From positions 1 through 53,394 of IMG/VR virus record IMGVR_UViG_3300005530_000032: 53,394 nucleotides of DNA; one strand, given 5' to 3'. Of this stretch, positions 39,528 through 47,278 are shown one piece after another. A program made the position numbers and the translations under genes. Every line of letters starts with the position of its first letter. Position 1 is the first letter of the stretch. Below the pieces are notes generated by a model. The model was not told the origin of the DNA, made no database searches, and worked only from the letters and a program-made list of their open reading frames with translations. The stretch is from a virus.

Positions 39528-41164
39528 CGGCGGATACCGGGTCCCCCGGCCGAGCCGGGCGGCTGGTCGCGGTTGATCCGGACGCCGGCGGTGCGGTTCG
39601 TCGAGCGGCTGACGTTGCGCATGTCGGTGTCGGCGGGCGACGTGGTGGGCTTGCCGGTGGCGGGCGGTCTGAGCAGGTCGTAGGCGAGCCACACCATGGC
39701 GTCGATGCGGCCGGGGGATTCCTGGCCGGGCTGGTAGGTCGCCCACTCGTGCTCGACCATGGGCAGGTATTTGGCGAACCTGATCCGGTCTTCGATGACC
39801 ATCTGCGCGACCGGTTCGGCGCGCATCAGCTTGTTGCCCATGTCGGCGGCGCGCTTGGGGACCAGGCGCGGGCAGAACCCCGCGTAGGGGTTCGGCTTGG
39901 TCGAGCGTTCGGCCTCGGGCAGCTCGGCCTGTTCGGCGTCCCACTCGCGCTGTAGGGCGTCCCACGCGGTGCGGATCATGTTCGGGCCCATGCGGGCGCC
40001 GAAGTCGGTTTCGACGACGAACCGTTTCGCGCCGATGCGGGCGGCGAGCTCGCACGCCTTGCGGGGCCAGACGTCCACCGCCATGACGGCCGTCTCGTCG
40101 TCGGTGACGTACAGCCGGCCATCGGTGCCGGTGAACCCGCCGATGATGCCGCAGGTGTCCTCGCCGCCGCCCGAGGGGTCCACCGCGACGGCGGTGACGG
40201 TGCGGGCCGGCAGGTCGGTGAGGTGCCGGCGCTCGCGCAGCATCTCGGCGGTGAGCAACGCGCCCTCAAGGGGCTGCGGGTCGCACATGTACATCGCGAA
40301 CCAGTCGCGAAGCGTCTTGCCGACTCTTTGATCTTCCCAGTGTTTGTGCAGCGCGGCGACGTCGGCCGGGTCGATCTTGGGGTGGGTCAGCGGCTCGCCG
40401 ACCTTGCGGCCGAGCACGTCAGCGTCGCTGGTGGCGTAGGCCGGGCACTTGAGCACGAGCCAGCGGCCGCCGGTCGCCCGGTCGCCCTCTTGTGCGATGA
40501 CGTGCGCCCCGATGTCTTGGGGGTGCCACAGCGTCATGATCAGGAACACCGGCGTCGTCGGCGACAGTCGCGTCATGACCGAGCTCGACCAGAATTCCTC
40601 GACGGCCCGCCGGACGGTCTTGGACTCGGCCTGTTTCCGGTTCTTCACGAGGTCGTCGGCAAAGATCACGCCGGCGTCGTAGCCGGTGATACCGCCATCG
40701 ACGCCGGCGCAGCGCATGCCGCCGCCGGTCGTCAGCTCGAAGTCGTCGGCGGCCTGTGCCCCGCGTTCGAGGTGCAGACCGAACCGGGCCCCGTGCTCGC
40801 GGATCAGCTTGCGCACCGCGCGGCCTCGGCGGGTGGCCAGCGAGGCGGCGTAGCTGGCCACGATGACGCGCTGGTCGGGGTGGTGCACCAGCCACCAGAA
40901 AGCCCCCCACACCGCGGCCGCGGTGGACTTGCCGACCTGTGGCGGCGTGGTGATCAGCACCCGATCGACCTGGCCGCGGTCGGCCGCGACGACCGCCTTG
41001 CTGATCAACTCCGAGTGCGGGCGCGTCTGATACTTCGGGTCCAGTCGGCGCGCGAGGTTCGCCGGCGACTTGCACGCCGCGAGGTCGCGGGCGCGCTCGA
41101 TCGCGACGTCGGTCGCCACGCCCCCGGGCAGCGCGGCGGGCGGTTCGGCAGGACGGTGCAGCAT
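39524..41164 (-). CDS. terL: Terminase large subunit
   Basis: 546 residues from ATG 41164-41162; the frame extends upstream only as a shadow. Walker A TPPQVGKS (~73-80), Walker B VIFADDL (~166-172), coupling motif TLWHPQD (~211-217). The C-terminal nuclease has VAVDPSGGG (D329) and VETDFGARMGP. It pumps DNA into the capsid through the portal and cuts the concatemer. It ends the operon that starts with ParB and the modification enzymes, and is 15.7 kb from the portal gene, an unusual separation. Confidence 0.95.
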   Translation of the reverse strand: MLHRPAEPPAALPGGVATDVAIERARDLAACKSPANLARRLDPKYQTRPHSELISKAVVAADRGQVDRVLITTPPQVGKSTAAAVWGAFWWLVHHPDQRVIVASYAASLATRRGRAVRKLIREHGARFGLHLERGAQAADDFELTTGGGMRCAGVDGGITGYDAGVIFADDLVKNRKQAESKTVRRAVEEFWSSSVMTRLSPTTPVFLIMTLWHPQDIGAHVIAQEGDRATGGRWLVLKCPAYATSDADVLGRKVGEPLTHPKIDPADVAALHKHWEDQRVGKTLRDWFAMYMCDPQPLEGALLTAEMLRERRHLTDLPARTVTAVAVDPSGGGEDTCGIIGGFTGTDGRLYVTDDETAVMAVDVWPRKACELAARIGAKRFVVETDFGARMGPNMIRTAWDALQREWDAEQAELPEAERSTKPNPYAGFCPRLVPKRAADMGNKLMRAEPVAQMVIEDRIRFAKYLPMVEHEWATYQPGQESPGRIDAMVWLAYDLLRPPATGKPTTSPADTDMRNVSRSTNRTAGVRINRDQPPGSAGGPGIRR

Positions 41165-41178
41165 GGTGCGGGGCCGGG

Positions 41179-41817
41179 CTACAGCTCGCGCTGAGCCGGG
41201 ATCGCCAGCAACGCCGCCAGGTCGTCCTCGTCGGCGGTGATGATCTCGCCGGCGGCCATCCTCTCGCCGACGCCGCGCAGCAGTGCACCGAGCTCGGCCT
41301 GACGCTCGGCCGGCGTCATGCCCGAGATCGGCTTGAACGCCGGCGCGGCCGCCTCGGCGCGGGTGATGGTGACGCGGTGGTCGGGCTCGCCGAACGGCGA
41401 CCGGCCGAGCTGGTTCGCCGTCGCGGCCCACTTGGCGACCTCGCCCGCGGTCATGTCGGCGAGCTTTTCGAGGGTCATCGTGTTCAGGAACTGCGCGGCC
41501 CAGTGCAGCATCCCGCGCGCGACGAGCACTTTCTGAGCTTCGAGCCTCACGAACTCATCCATCAGCCGGTAGTCGCGCTGACGGGCGTCGTCGAGGTCTT
41601 TCGCGCCGGCCCGAACCGACCAGTTCCACTTGGACGAGAGCCGGTAGAGGTACTGCGTCGTTTTTCTGACCTTTTCTGCCAAATCCTTGATCTTCCGGCC
41701 CTTGCCGAGGGCGCAGAACTCGACGAAGTACCCGTAGGCGTTCGCCGGCTCGCCGGGGTACCGTTCCCAGATCTCAGGCCCTAGTTGATCTTCGAGTTCG
41801 GCATACACCGCGGTCAT
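41179..41817 (-). CDS. terS: Terminase small subunit candidate
   Basis: 212 residues from ATG 41817-41815, overlapping the dioxygenase stop as ATGA. WERYPGEPANAYGYFVEFCA followed by KIKDLAEKVRKTTQYLYRLS and WNWSVRAGAKDL is the helix-turn-helix region of many small terminases (DNA recognition at the pac/cos site); the centre is helical (QFLNTMTLEKLADMTAGEV), suited to ring assembly. Located immediately before the large subunit. Confidence 0.8.
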   Translation of the reverse strand: MTAVYAELEDQLGPEIWERYPGEPANAYGYFVEFCALGKGRKIKDLAEKVRKTTQYLYRLSSKWNWSVRAGAKDLDDARQRDYRLMDEFVRLEAQKVLVARGMLHWAAQFLNTMTLEKLADMTAGEVAKWAATANQLGRSPFGEPDHRVTITRAEAAAPAFKPISGMTPAERQAELGALLRGVGERMAAGEIITADEDDLAALLAIPAQREL

Positions 41818-42776
41818 GACGTCGCCCCCTTGCTCGTCGGCGTCTTGGGCTTCTCCGGTGGCGGCGGGTTCGCGTTGCGCCGGTCGAGGATCGCCTGACC
41901 CCTGCGCAGTTCCTCGGCCGGCGACCCGCACGCGGCGACCTTGGTCCGGAAGTAGGCGACCACGCTGATCCGCTCGGCGCCGCACCCCTTGCACGGGCCC
42001 CACAGCCGCACCCCGCACGCGCACGTCATCGGCGTGTTCGCGTGCCACTCGTGCGCGTCCATCAGGATCAGGTCGCCGTCGTGCATGTCCACCCCGATCC
42101 GGTACTCGGGGAACAGCAGCACCCCGCCGTCGTACTCGCCGCGCCGGTGCACCGCGATCGTCGAGAAACCCGCTTCGAGGTCGCCCCGGTCGGTGTGCAC
42201 ACCGGTGCTGTATGAGTTGTTCACGGTCACGGTCGTGAACGGCGTGCCCGGCACCACCCACGCCGGGTCAGCGGCATCGGCGTAGGCCTGCTGCGCGGCG
42301 GCGCGCGCCGGCACGTGCTCGTGCAACCGCTCGGCCACCGCGCGCAGCAGCGGGTGCAGCGTCTGCCACTGCGGCAGGTTCCGGCCGGTCCACGCGGTCA
42401 GCCGGCAGAACACCTTGCCGGGCGGTCCCTCGTACACGCCGATCACCGAGCTGGCGACCTGCGCCGACTTCCGGCGCTTGGCGTTGTTCGGGTACATGAT
42501 CGACACGGTGCCGCTGGCCATCCCGCGGTTGTTCGTCAGCACCTTGGACAGCGCGGCCAGCACCTCATAGACCTCGGGCGTGAACTGGCCGGCCAGCGCG
42601 CCGGGCAGGTACACGCACAGCGGCGTGCCGTCCGGTTTGAACACGGCGGCTGGCCCGGTCAGCAGCGCGTGCACGTAGGCGGCCGCGGGCACCTTGCCGA
42701 CCATCAGCGCGAGCTCGTCGGGCGAGGTGCGGGTGCGCACCCGCAGCTCGATCAGGCCGGCCGCCGCGGTCGTCAT
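41814..42776 (-). CDS. JBP/TET-like 2-oxoglutarate/Fe(II) dioxygenase (DNA base oxidation)
   Basis: 320 residues from ATG 42776-42774, overlapping the kinase stop. The double-stranded beta-helix core is at ~180-280: VNNSYSTGVHTDRGDLEAGF with HxD at H194/D196, EYDGGVLLFPEYRIGV, HDGDLILMDAHEWHANTPM with the distal His at H245 (or H242), and ERISVVAYFR supplying a 2-oxoglutarate-binding Arg. A CxC...CxxC cluster (C252, C254, C262, C265) is inserted between the distal His and the Arg and may bind zinc. The family hydroxylates the 5-methyl group of thymine (JBP) or 5-methylcytosine (TET) in DNA. Its base preference cannot be told here. Confidence 0.85.
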   Translation of the reverse strand: MTTAAAGLIELRVRTRTSPDELALMVGKVPAAAYVHALLTGPAAVFKPDGTPLCVYLPGALAGQFTPEVYEVLAALSKVLTNNRGMASGTVSIMYPNNAKRRKSAQVASSVIGVYEGPPGKVFCRLTAWTGRNLPQWQTLHPLLRAVAERLHEHVPARAAAQQAYADAADPAWVVPGTPFTTVTVNNSYSTGVHTDRGDLEAGFSTIAVHRRGEYDGGVLLFPEYRIGVDMHDGDLILMDAHEWHANTPMTCACGVRLWGPCKGCGAERISVVAYFRTKVAACGSPAEELRRGQAILDRRNANPPPPEKPKTPTSKGATS

Positions 42777-43342
42777 CGCAATGTCTCCAGTTCAGGCACG
42801 AGGTAGCGCACTTGATCGGCCAGGACGCCCGGGGGCTGACTGGCGTCGAGCCTGGTCGCGCCGACCGCCTCGGCGGTCCGGGCCGCGCGGGTCGTCGCGC
42901 CGGCCACCCACGACGGGTTCTGCGACCCCGGGCGGCCGGCCCGCCGGTCGGCGATCACCGCCGGGGCGGCGACCAGGTGGAACACGCGCAGCCGGTAGCC
43001 GGCGAACTGCGCCGCGCCGAGGAACTGGACCGTCCCGAGGCGCGCGCCCTCGGCGAGCACCAGGCCGTAGGGGACGCCCATGATCCACGCCATCGCGCGC
43101 GGGTGAATGTTCATCGCCGTCGCGTCCGTGCCCGAGAACGAGGTGCGGGTGCGGCCGATCTCGGCGCCGACCGTGTTGGGGCCGAGCGCGGGCATCGTCT
43201 TGATCAGCAGTTCGTGCGGCACGCTGACGCCGGCGACCGGGCGCCGCTCGCAGCGGGCCGTCAGCCGCCGCATGAGCGTGGACTTTCCGACGCCGGGCGC
43301 GCCGAGCAGGTAGACCAGCAGCGGCAGCGGTGGCGGCCTCAT
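42773..43342 (-). CDS. P-loop kinase, candidate hydroxymethyl-pyrimidine DNA kinase
   Basis: 189 residues from ATG 43342-43340 (MRPPPLPLLVYLLGAPGVGK); the longer frame is a shadow of the PLP gene. Walker A GAPGVGKST at 14-22. Further motifs FSGTDATAMNIHPRAM, LVLAEGARLGTVQF and RAGRPGSQNPSWVAG recur in small kinases next to amino acid:DNA transferases in phages. In characterised hypermodification pathways a kinase phosphorylates 5-hydroxymethyluracil in DNA, activating it for substitution. Genes on both sides overlap by start/stop codons. Confidence 0.75.
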   Translation of the reverse strand: MRPPPLPLLVYLLGAPGVGKSTLMRRLTARCERRPVAGVSVPHELLIKTMPALGPNTVGAEIGRTRTSFSGTDATAMNIHPRAMAWIMGVPYGLVLAEGARLGTVQFLGAAQFAGYRLRVFHLVAAPAVIADRRAGRPGSQNPSWVAGATTRAARTAEAVGATRLDASQPPGVLADQVRYLVPELETLR

Positions 43343-44271
43343 GCCCGCCCCCCGGTGCCGGCCGCGTTCCCCGACCGGCGGCGGCCGGCGCGCGCCGTCT
43401 GGCCGGCCAGCGGGCCGCCGACGATCCACAGGCACGTCGTGTCGTCGCGCCGTTCCCACCAGGCGGGGCGGTGCTGGTTCAGGTAGCGGATCACCTTGCC
43501 CTCGTAGGTGGGGTGCGCGTCGATGCCGTCGAGGGTTTCGGGCATCTTGTCGGCGTAGGCGGCGAACCCGGTGCCGTGCAGGTCGATGTGCTCGACCGGC
43601 ACCGGCACCCGCGCGTGCAGCCACGCCAGCCGATCGGTGAGCCAGGGCCGGCGGTCCGGGCCGATGCCCATCAGCACGATCCGTTCGAGGTCGGCCGGGG
43701 CCCGCACAGAGATGCCGAGCAGCACGCCGGCGGCGGTGTTCCCGGACCCGAACGGCACGATCAGGGTCCGCACCGAGGGCGGCAGGTTCGCCACCTGTTT
43801 CGCCGTGGTCGCGTGGAAGTCGGACACCTCATCCCGGCTGGCGTTCGGGGGCGGTGTGATGCCGTACCGCAGCCAGTAGGCCCCGGGCCGCTCGTCGGCC
43901 AGCCGCGACGCACGCTGCTGTAGATACGGGTTGTAGCCGACCGGCACGTGATGCAGGCGCGCGCCGTACTCCACCGCGATCCGGATGCTGGGATGGCGCA
44001 TCGCCGCGTGGTCGGTCGTGGCGCCGAGGATGACGGTGGCCGGCAGTCCGTGCGCGGCCGCGACGACGGCGGCCATCGCCGACTGTGGGGAGTGGACCGA
44101 GGCGGCCGAGATCACCTCGGTGGCGCCGGCGGCGGCCGCGCAGCCGATGAGGTGCTGACAGGCTCGCAGCTTGGACCCGTTGACGACGCCGCCGGCGGTG
44201 TGCAGGTCTTCGCGCTTGAACAGGCGGCCGCCGCGCGACTCGACCGGGGTCAGGGTGGTGGGCGCGGGCAC
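43339..44271 (-). CDS. Fold-type II PLP enzyme (ACC deaminase/D-cysteine desulfhydrase-like)
   Basis: 310 residues from GTG 44271-44269, 9 nt after AGGAGG. LFKREDLHTAGGVVNGSKLR gives the Schiff-base Lys (K34); ISAASVHSPQSAMAAVVAAA and VPFGSGNTAAGVLLG are the phosphate- and cofactor-binding loops of the tryptophan synthase beta superfamily. Free-living homologues act on amino acids. Here it overlaps the kinase gene and follows the amino acid:DNA transferase, so it probably alters the amino acid joined to the base, or makes the amino substrate. That substrate is inferred. Confidence 0.75.
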   Translation of the reverse strand: MPAPTTLTPVESRGGRLFKREDLHTAGGVVNGSKLRACQHLIGCAAAAGATEVISAASVHSPQSAMAAVVAAAHGLPATVILGATTDHAAMRHPSIRIAVEYGARLHHVPVGYNPYLQQRASRLADERPGAYWLRYGITPPPNASRDEVSDFHATTAKQVANLPPSVRTLIVPFGSGNTAAGVLLGISVRAPADLERIVLMGIGPDRRPWLTDRLAWLHARVPVPVEHIDLHGTGFAAYADKMPETLDGIDAHPTYEGKVIRYLNQHRPAWWERRDDTTCLWIVGGPLAGQTARAGRRRSGNAAGTGGRA

Positions 44272-44273
44272 GG

Positions 44274-45389
44274 CTACCGCCTCCTGATCCCGTACTCGCC
44301 GGCGGTGACCCCTCGCTCGAATCCGCCGGCGAAGCACGGCCAGTCGCGGTGCATCATCGGCGGGATGCCGTGGTCAAGGTAGTAGTTCTGTTTGACCGGC
44401 ACGCACCCCGGGTCGGTGGGGTTGTCCTCAAGTCGCAGGTGTGCCGGCAGCACGTCGCGGCGGACGTCCCACAGCAGCCCGAACCGGTCGCCGAAACGCG
44501 CCTCGGCGTGCCGGATCCGGTCGTACAGCAGGTCGTTGTAGACGTTCGGATAGCGGCGGTTGCGCCGGTGCCAGCTCTTATACGTGCACAGCGCCGACTC
44601 AAGCGTGAGGTAGGACACGTCGGGGTGGCCGATGCGGGCGCGCGCCTCGGCGAGCAGCCCGCGGCCGAACCGGTCGAGGGTGTCGAGGACCGCGCGGGGG
44701 TACTGCCCGCCGAACCCCCTGTTCCGGTCCCACCAGATCCACTCGTCCATGCACGCCACGAGCGCCAGGCCGTTGCGGTGGGACTTGGACCCCTCGCGGT
44801 CGTTCAGCATCAGGTCGTCGGCGTCGGGCACCGGCGCGACGTCGAGGATCCTGACGTATTCCAGATACGACCACGTGGACAGCCGGCCGAGGTGCGGCAG
44901 CGCCGAGGCGGCCCGCCAGGCGTCGCCCCATTCCGAGGTCTTGCCGCGCCACCATGCGGCCGGGCCGCCGGCCGCCTCGACGAGTTCGAGCCATCGGCGG
45001 GTGGACCGGTCGAAACTGCCTTTCTGGTGACGGCGGTCGGTATCCCACGCCAGGTCACCGAACCGTGCGCGCCAGAACGCGAACATGGCGTCGGCGCCGC
45101 GGTGGCTGTTGCCGCTGGCGTCCATCAGCAGCATCGTCGTCACCGGGTTCTGCGTGTTCCCGTTGATCCACGCCGCCCACGCCCGTTGATCGGCGTCCCA
45201 CCCGCCGGCGCGCGCCAGCGCGGGCAGCGCGTAGTAGACGCCGCCGGGGTGCGAGCGGTGGTGCAGGTGGAAGGCGTAGAACCGCATGAACACCTCGCGC
45301 CGGTGTTCCGAGGCCCGGAAGTCGCGCACGCCGTCGAGGGGGTCGTGCGGCGGGCCGGCGTCGGGGGTGGCGGGTGGGGTGAGCATCAT
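44274..45389 (-). CDS. Amino acid:DNA transferase (aGPT-Pplase/ADDT family)
   Basis: 371 residues; ATG 45389-45387 overlaps the ParB stop (a second ATG follows at once). Characteristic features: REVFMRFYAFHLHHRSHPGG, VYYALPALA, WINGNTQNPVTT (76-84), LAWDTDRRHQKGSFDRST and LTLESALCTYKSWHRRNRRY. Members of this DNA-glycosylase-related family displace the phosphate of a phosphorylated hydroxymethyl-pyrimidine in DNA and join an amino group (alpha-glutamyl, putrescinyl or glycyl in known phages). With the adjacent kinase, dioxygenase and PLP genes it defines a DNA hypermodification operon. Confidence 0.85.
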   Translation of the reverse strand: MMLTPPATPDAGPPHDPLDGVRDFRASEHRREVFMRFYAFHLHHRSHPGGVYYALPALARAGGWDADQRAWAAWINGNTQNPVTTMLLMDASGNSHRGADAMFAFWRARFGDLAWDTDRRHQKGSFDRSTRRWLELVEAAGGPAAWWRGKTSEWGDAWRAASALPHLGRLSTWSYLEYVRILDVAPVPDADDLMLNDREGSKSHRNGLALVACMDEWIWWDRNRGFGGQYPRAVLDTLDRFGRGLLAEARARIGHPDVSYLTLESALCTYKSWHRRNRRYPNVYNDLLYDRIRHAEARFGDRFGLLWDVRRDVLPAHLRLEDNPTDPGCVPVKQNYYLDHGIPPMMHRDWPCFAGGFERGVTAGEYGIRRR

Positions 45390-46459
45390 CGGTCGGCGCC
45401 GCCGTCCTGCCGCGGGATCATCCGCTCGTCGAGGGGTTCGGCGTCCTCGGGGTCGCACCGCATGCACGGGCACAGCTCGGGGTGCTCGGCGTCCTCGGGC
45501 TGTCCGGCGGCGTCGGCGATGATCGCGGCCACGAGGGCGCCGGTGGTGTACTCGCCGGGCATCCGGCGCCGCAGCGTGCCGAGGTGGGCCATCATGTCGG
45601 CGTGGTCGCCGAGCGGCAGCACCAAGATCAGTTCGCGTAGTCCCTCGACGTTGCCGCCGCGGGTGTTGTACTGCCCGATCAGCTCGCCGCGTTCGGCCTG
45701 CTCCTCGGGCGTCTCGTTGTAGGCGGCCTGCACCTGCTCGGGCTCGGCCGGCGGCGGCATGACCGGCAGCGCGTCGAACTGCTCGGCCAGCGACTCGAAA
45801 TCGTCCATGTCCCAACCGGTGCCGACGAACACCGAGGGCGTGCCGGCCTCGGCTTCCAGCGCGCGCAGCAGCTTGAACGTGGCTTCCTCGTCGTCGTGGC
45901 CGAGGCGCGTCGTGCGGTTCAGCGCGAGCAGCATGCGCTTTGCGGTGAGGTCGTCCACGTCGTAGAAGATCACCGGGATGCGCTCGGCGCCTTTGTCGCG
46001 GTACACCTCCCACGAGTGGTTCCCGCCGATGATGTGGCCGGTCGAGCGCTGCACGATCACCGGGTCGAAGAAACCGAACTCGTCGATCGAGGCCCTGATC
46101 GATGCCTTGTCGCCGACGTTGTTGTTCTCCGGGTGCCGGCTGATCGAGTCGATCGGCACGAGCTCGACGGCGATCTCGTCGTCACGGATCCGCTGGTCGG
46201 GGCCGAGCAGTTGATCGACGGCGGCCAGGCGGCCGGGGTGGCTGCCGGGATCGCGCGGGACGGTGAGGTACTGCTCGGGCGGTTCGTCGAGGGCGGCGGC
46301 GTCCTCCAACGCGCCGTCGTCGTCGAACTCGTCGAGGTCGTCGCCGGCGCTGTCGTCGAGGTCGTCGGTGCCGTCGTCCTCGGCTGTCTCGGCGTCGAGT
46401 GGCTGCTCCAAGCCCGTCAGGTCAGTTTCTGCCCTATTCCTATTGATTCGTGGTGTCAT
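45386..46459 (-). CDS. ParB-like nuclease-fold protein
   Basis: 357 residues from ATG 46459-46457. An acidic disordered N-terminus (~1-60) precedes the ParB N-terminal-like domain at ~95-200: VELVPIDSISRHPENNN, IRASIDEFGFFDPVIVQRST, HIIGGNHSWEVYRDKG, RMLLALNRTT. No helix-turn-helix centromere-binding domain or partner ParA is present, so it is not a partition protein. ParB-like domains recur in phage base-modification operons and may guide or couple modification to DNA; some have nuclease or NTPase activity. First gene of the operon, leaderless. Confidence 0.8.
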   Translation of the reverse strand: MTPRINRNRAETDLTGLEQPLDAETAEDDGTDDLDDSAGDDLDEFDDDGALEDAAALDEPPEQYLTVPRDPGSHPGRLAAVDQLLGPDQRIRDDEIAVELVPIDSISRHPENNNVGDKASIRASIDEFGFFDPVIVQRSTGHIIGGNHSWEVYRDKGAERIPVIFYDVDDLTAKRMLLALNRTTRLGHDDEEATFKLLRALEAEAGTPSVFVGTGWDMDDFESLAEQFDALPVMPPPAEPEQVQAAYNETPEEQAERGELIGQYNTRGGNVEGLRELILVLPLGDHADMMAHLGTLRRRMPGEYTTGALVAAIIADAAGQPEDAEHPELCPCMRCDPEDAEPLDERMIPRQDGGADR

Positions 46460-46466
46460 GTTGCCG

Positions 46467-46472
46467 ACGTTA
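46467..46472 (-). promoter_or_regulatory. Leaderless -10 box of the modification operon
   Basis: Read leftwards TAACGT, 7 nt before ATG 46459; it overlaps by one base a GTCTGACCT motif. Confidence 0.6.
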
Positions 46473-46569
46473 GGTCAGACCGCGCGGAATCTTGCGCAGG
46501 TCAGACGTCATTTTGTGAGACGTCGCCAGGGTCGAACCGGGGTCAACACGACGGCGCCCCGTCTGACCT
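46472..46569. promoter_or_regulatory. Three copies of GTCTGACCT between divergent promoters
   Basis: The 9-mer reads leftwards at 46506-46498 and 46480-46472, and rightwards at 46561-46569. The upstream copy is 25 nt from the leftward -10 (46472) and the rightward copy 26 nt from the rightward -10 (46596), so both promoters carry it in the same orientation and position. This suits an activator or alternative sigma-type recognition; the extra copy at the leftward -10 could mediate repression. Confidence 0.65.
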
Positions 46570-46595
46570 CGGGCAACCCGCCGTGATTGTCGCAC

Positions 46596-46601
46596 TACAC
46601 T
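46596..46601 (+). promoter_or_regulatory. Leaderless -10 box
   Basis: TACACT ends 6 nt before ATG 46608. Confidence 0.55.
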
Positions 46602-46607
46602 GCGCGC

Positions 46608-47072
46608 ATGCCCTACCCCATCGAAACGCCCCGCGCCGATCCCCCCGATCGCCGGCAGCAACGCGCGCCCTCGGCCGCCGAGGGAGGCACCGAGCTGACG
46701 CTGTACAGCCCGGCCGGCAACGTCATCGCCATGCGTCAGGTCGGCTGGCGCGGCGCCGCCGGCGCCCTGTACGAGCTCGGCGAACCGCTCGCGCAGTACG
46801 AACACGGCGGCTACTGGCCGCTGTATTTCCCCGCCCACAGCGACCCGATCGTGGCGCGGCCGCCGGATCCGCGCATGATCGGGCACCACATCACGGCCCA
46901 CTGCACCGCGCTGGAAGCCACCGCGGCCGTGCGGCAGCTCACGCACGAGGAATACGAGTTGCTGTGCGCGCTGATGACCGCCGGCCGGCTGCTGAACGCC
47001 GGCCTGAGGGTCGCCGGGCCGCGCCCCGCCGACCCGCGCCTGACCGGTTCCATCGGCGCGCGCCGGCTGTAG
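46608..47072 (+). CDS. Hypothetical protein divergent from the modification operon
   Basis: 154 residues from ATG 46608. Disordered Pro/Arg-rich start, then a beta-rich part (TELTLYSPAGNVIAMRQVGW, LYELGEPLAQYEHGGYWPL) and a helical end (LTHEEYELLCALMTAGRLLN). It shares the GTCTGACCT-containing promoter region with the ParB operon, so it may be co-regulated with modification and packaging. No family recognised. Confidence 0.65.
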   Translation: MPYPIETPRADPPDRRQQRAPSAAEGGTELTLYSPAGNVIAMRQVGWRGAAGALYELGEPLAQYEHGGYWPLYFPAHSDPIVARPPDPRMIGHHITAHCTALEATAAVRQLTHEEYELLCALMTAGRLLNAGLRVAGPRPADPRLTGSIGARRL

Positions 47073-47183
47073 ACCGTCCGGGCCCGGTCCGGGCTTGTCC
47101 GGGTGCGTCCGCAGCGGTGGACCGGCGCCGGCGGCCGCTGGCACGGTGGTCGCGGTGGCCCCTTTCAGGGTGTGGACGCACCG

Positions 47184-47256
47184 CGAGGGGCCGTCTCCCG
47201 TGACCGGCGTCTCTTGGCAGAGACGCGCCGGCGATGGATCGGGAGAGGGCCCCTCG
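47184..47256. terminator. Long imperfect hairpin between convergent genes
   Basis: The outer arms 47184-47200 and 47240-47256 pair at 16 of 17 positions; an inner stem CGTCTC/GAGACG (47208-47213 with 47220-47225) plus CCGG/CCGG closes a short loop. It lies between a rightward gene (stop 47,072) and the leftward endolysin gene (stop 47,279) and probably ends transcription from both sides. The 206-nt gap holds no convincing gene. Confidence 0.7.
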
Positions 47257-47278
47257 GTCTGCGCGGGGGCGGCCGCGG

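Noticed and set aside
45386-46459. ParB as a plasmid-type partition protein
   Set aside because: No ParA, no centromere-like repeats and no ParB helix-turn-helix domain; the context is base modification.
47070-47106. Possible ninth palindromic promoter (TAGACC followed by CCGGGCCCGG)
   Set aside because: The spacer palindrome differs and no TAATGT-type box lies at the right distance; no gene starts downstream on that strand.
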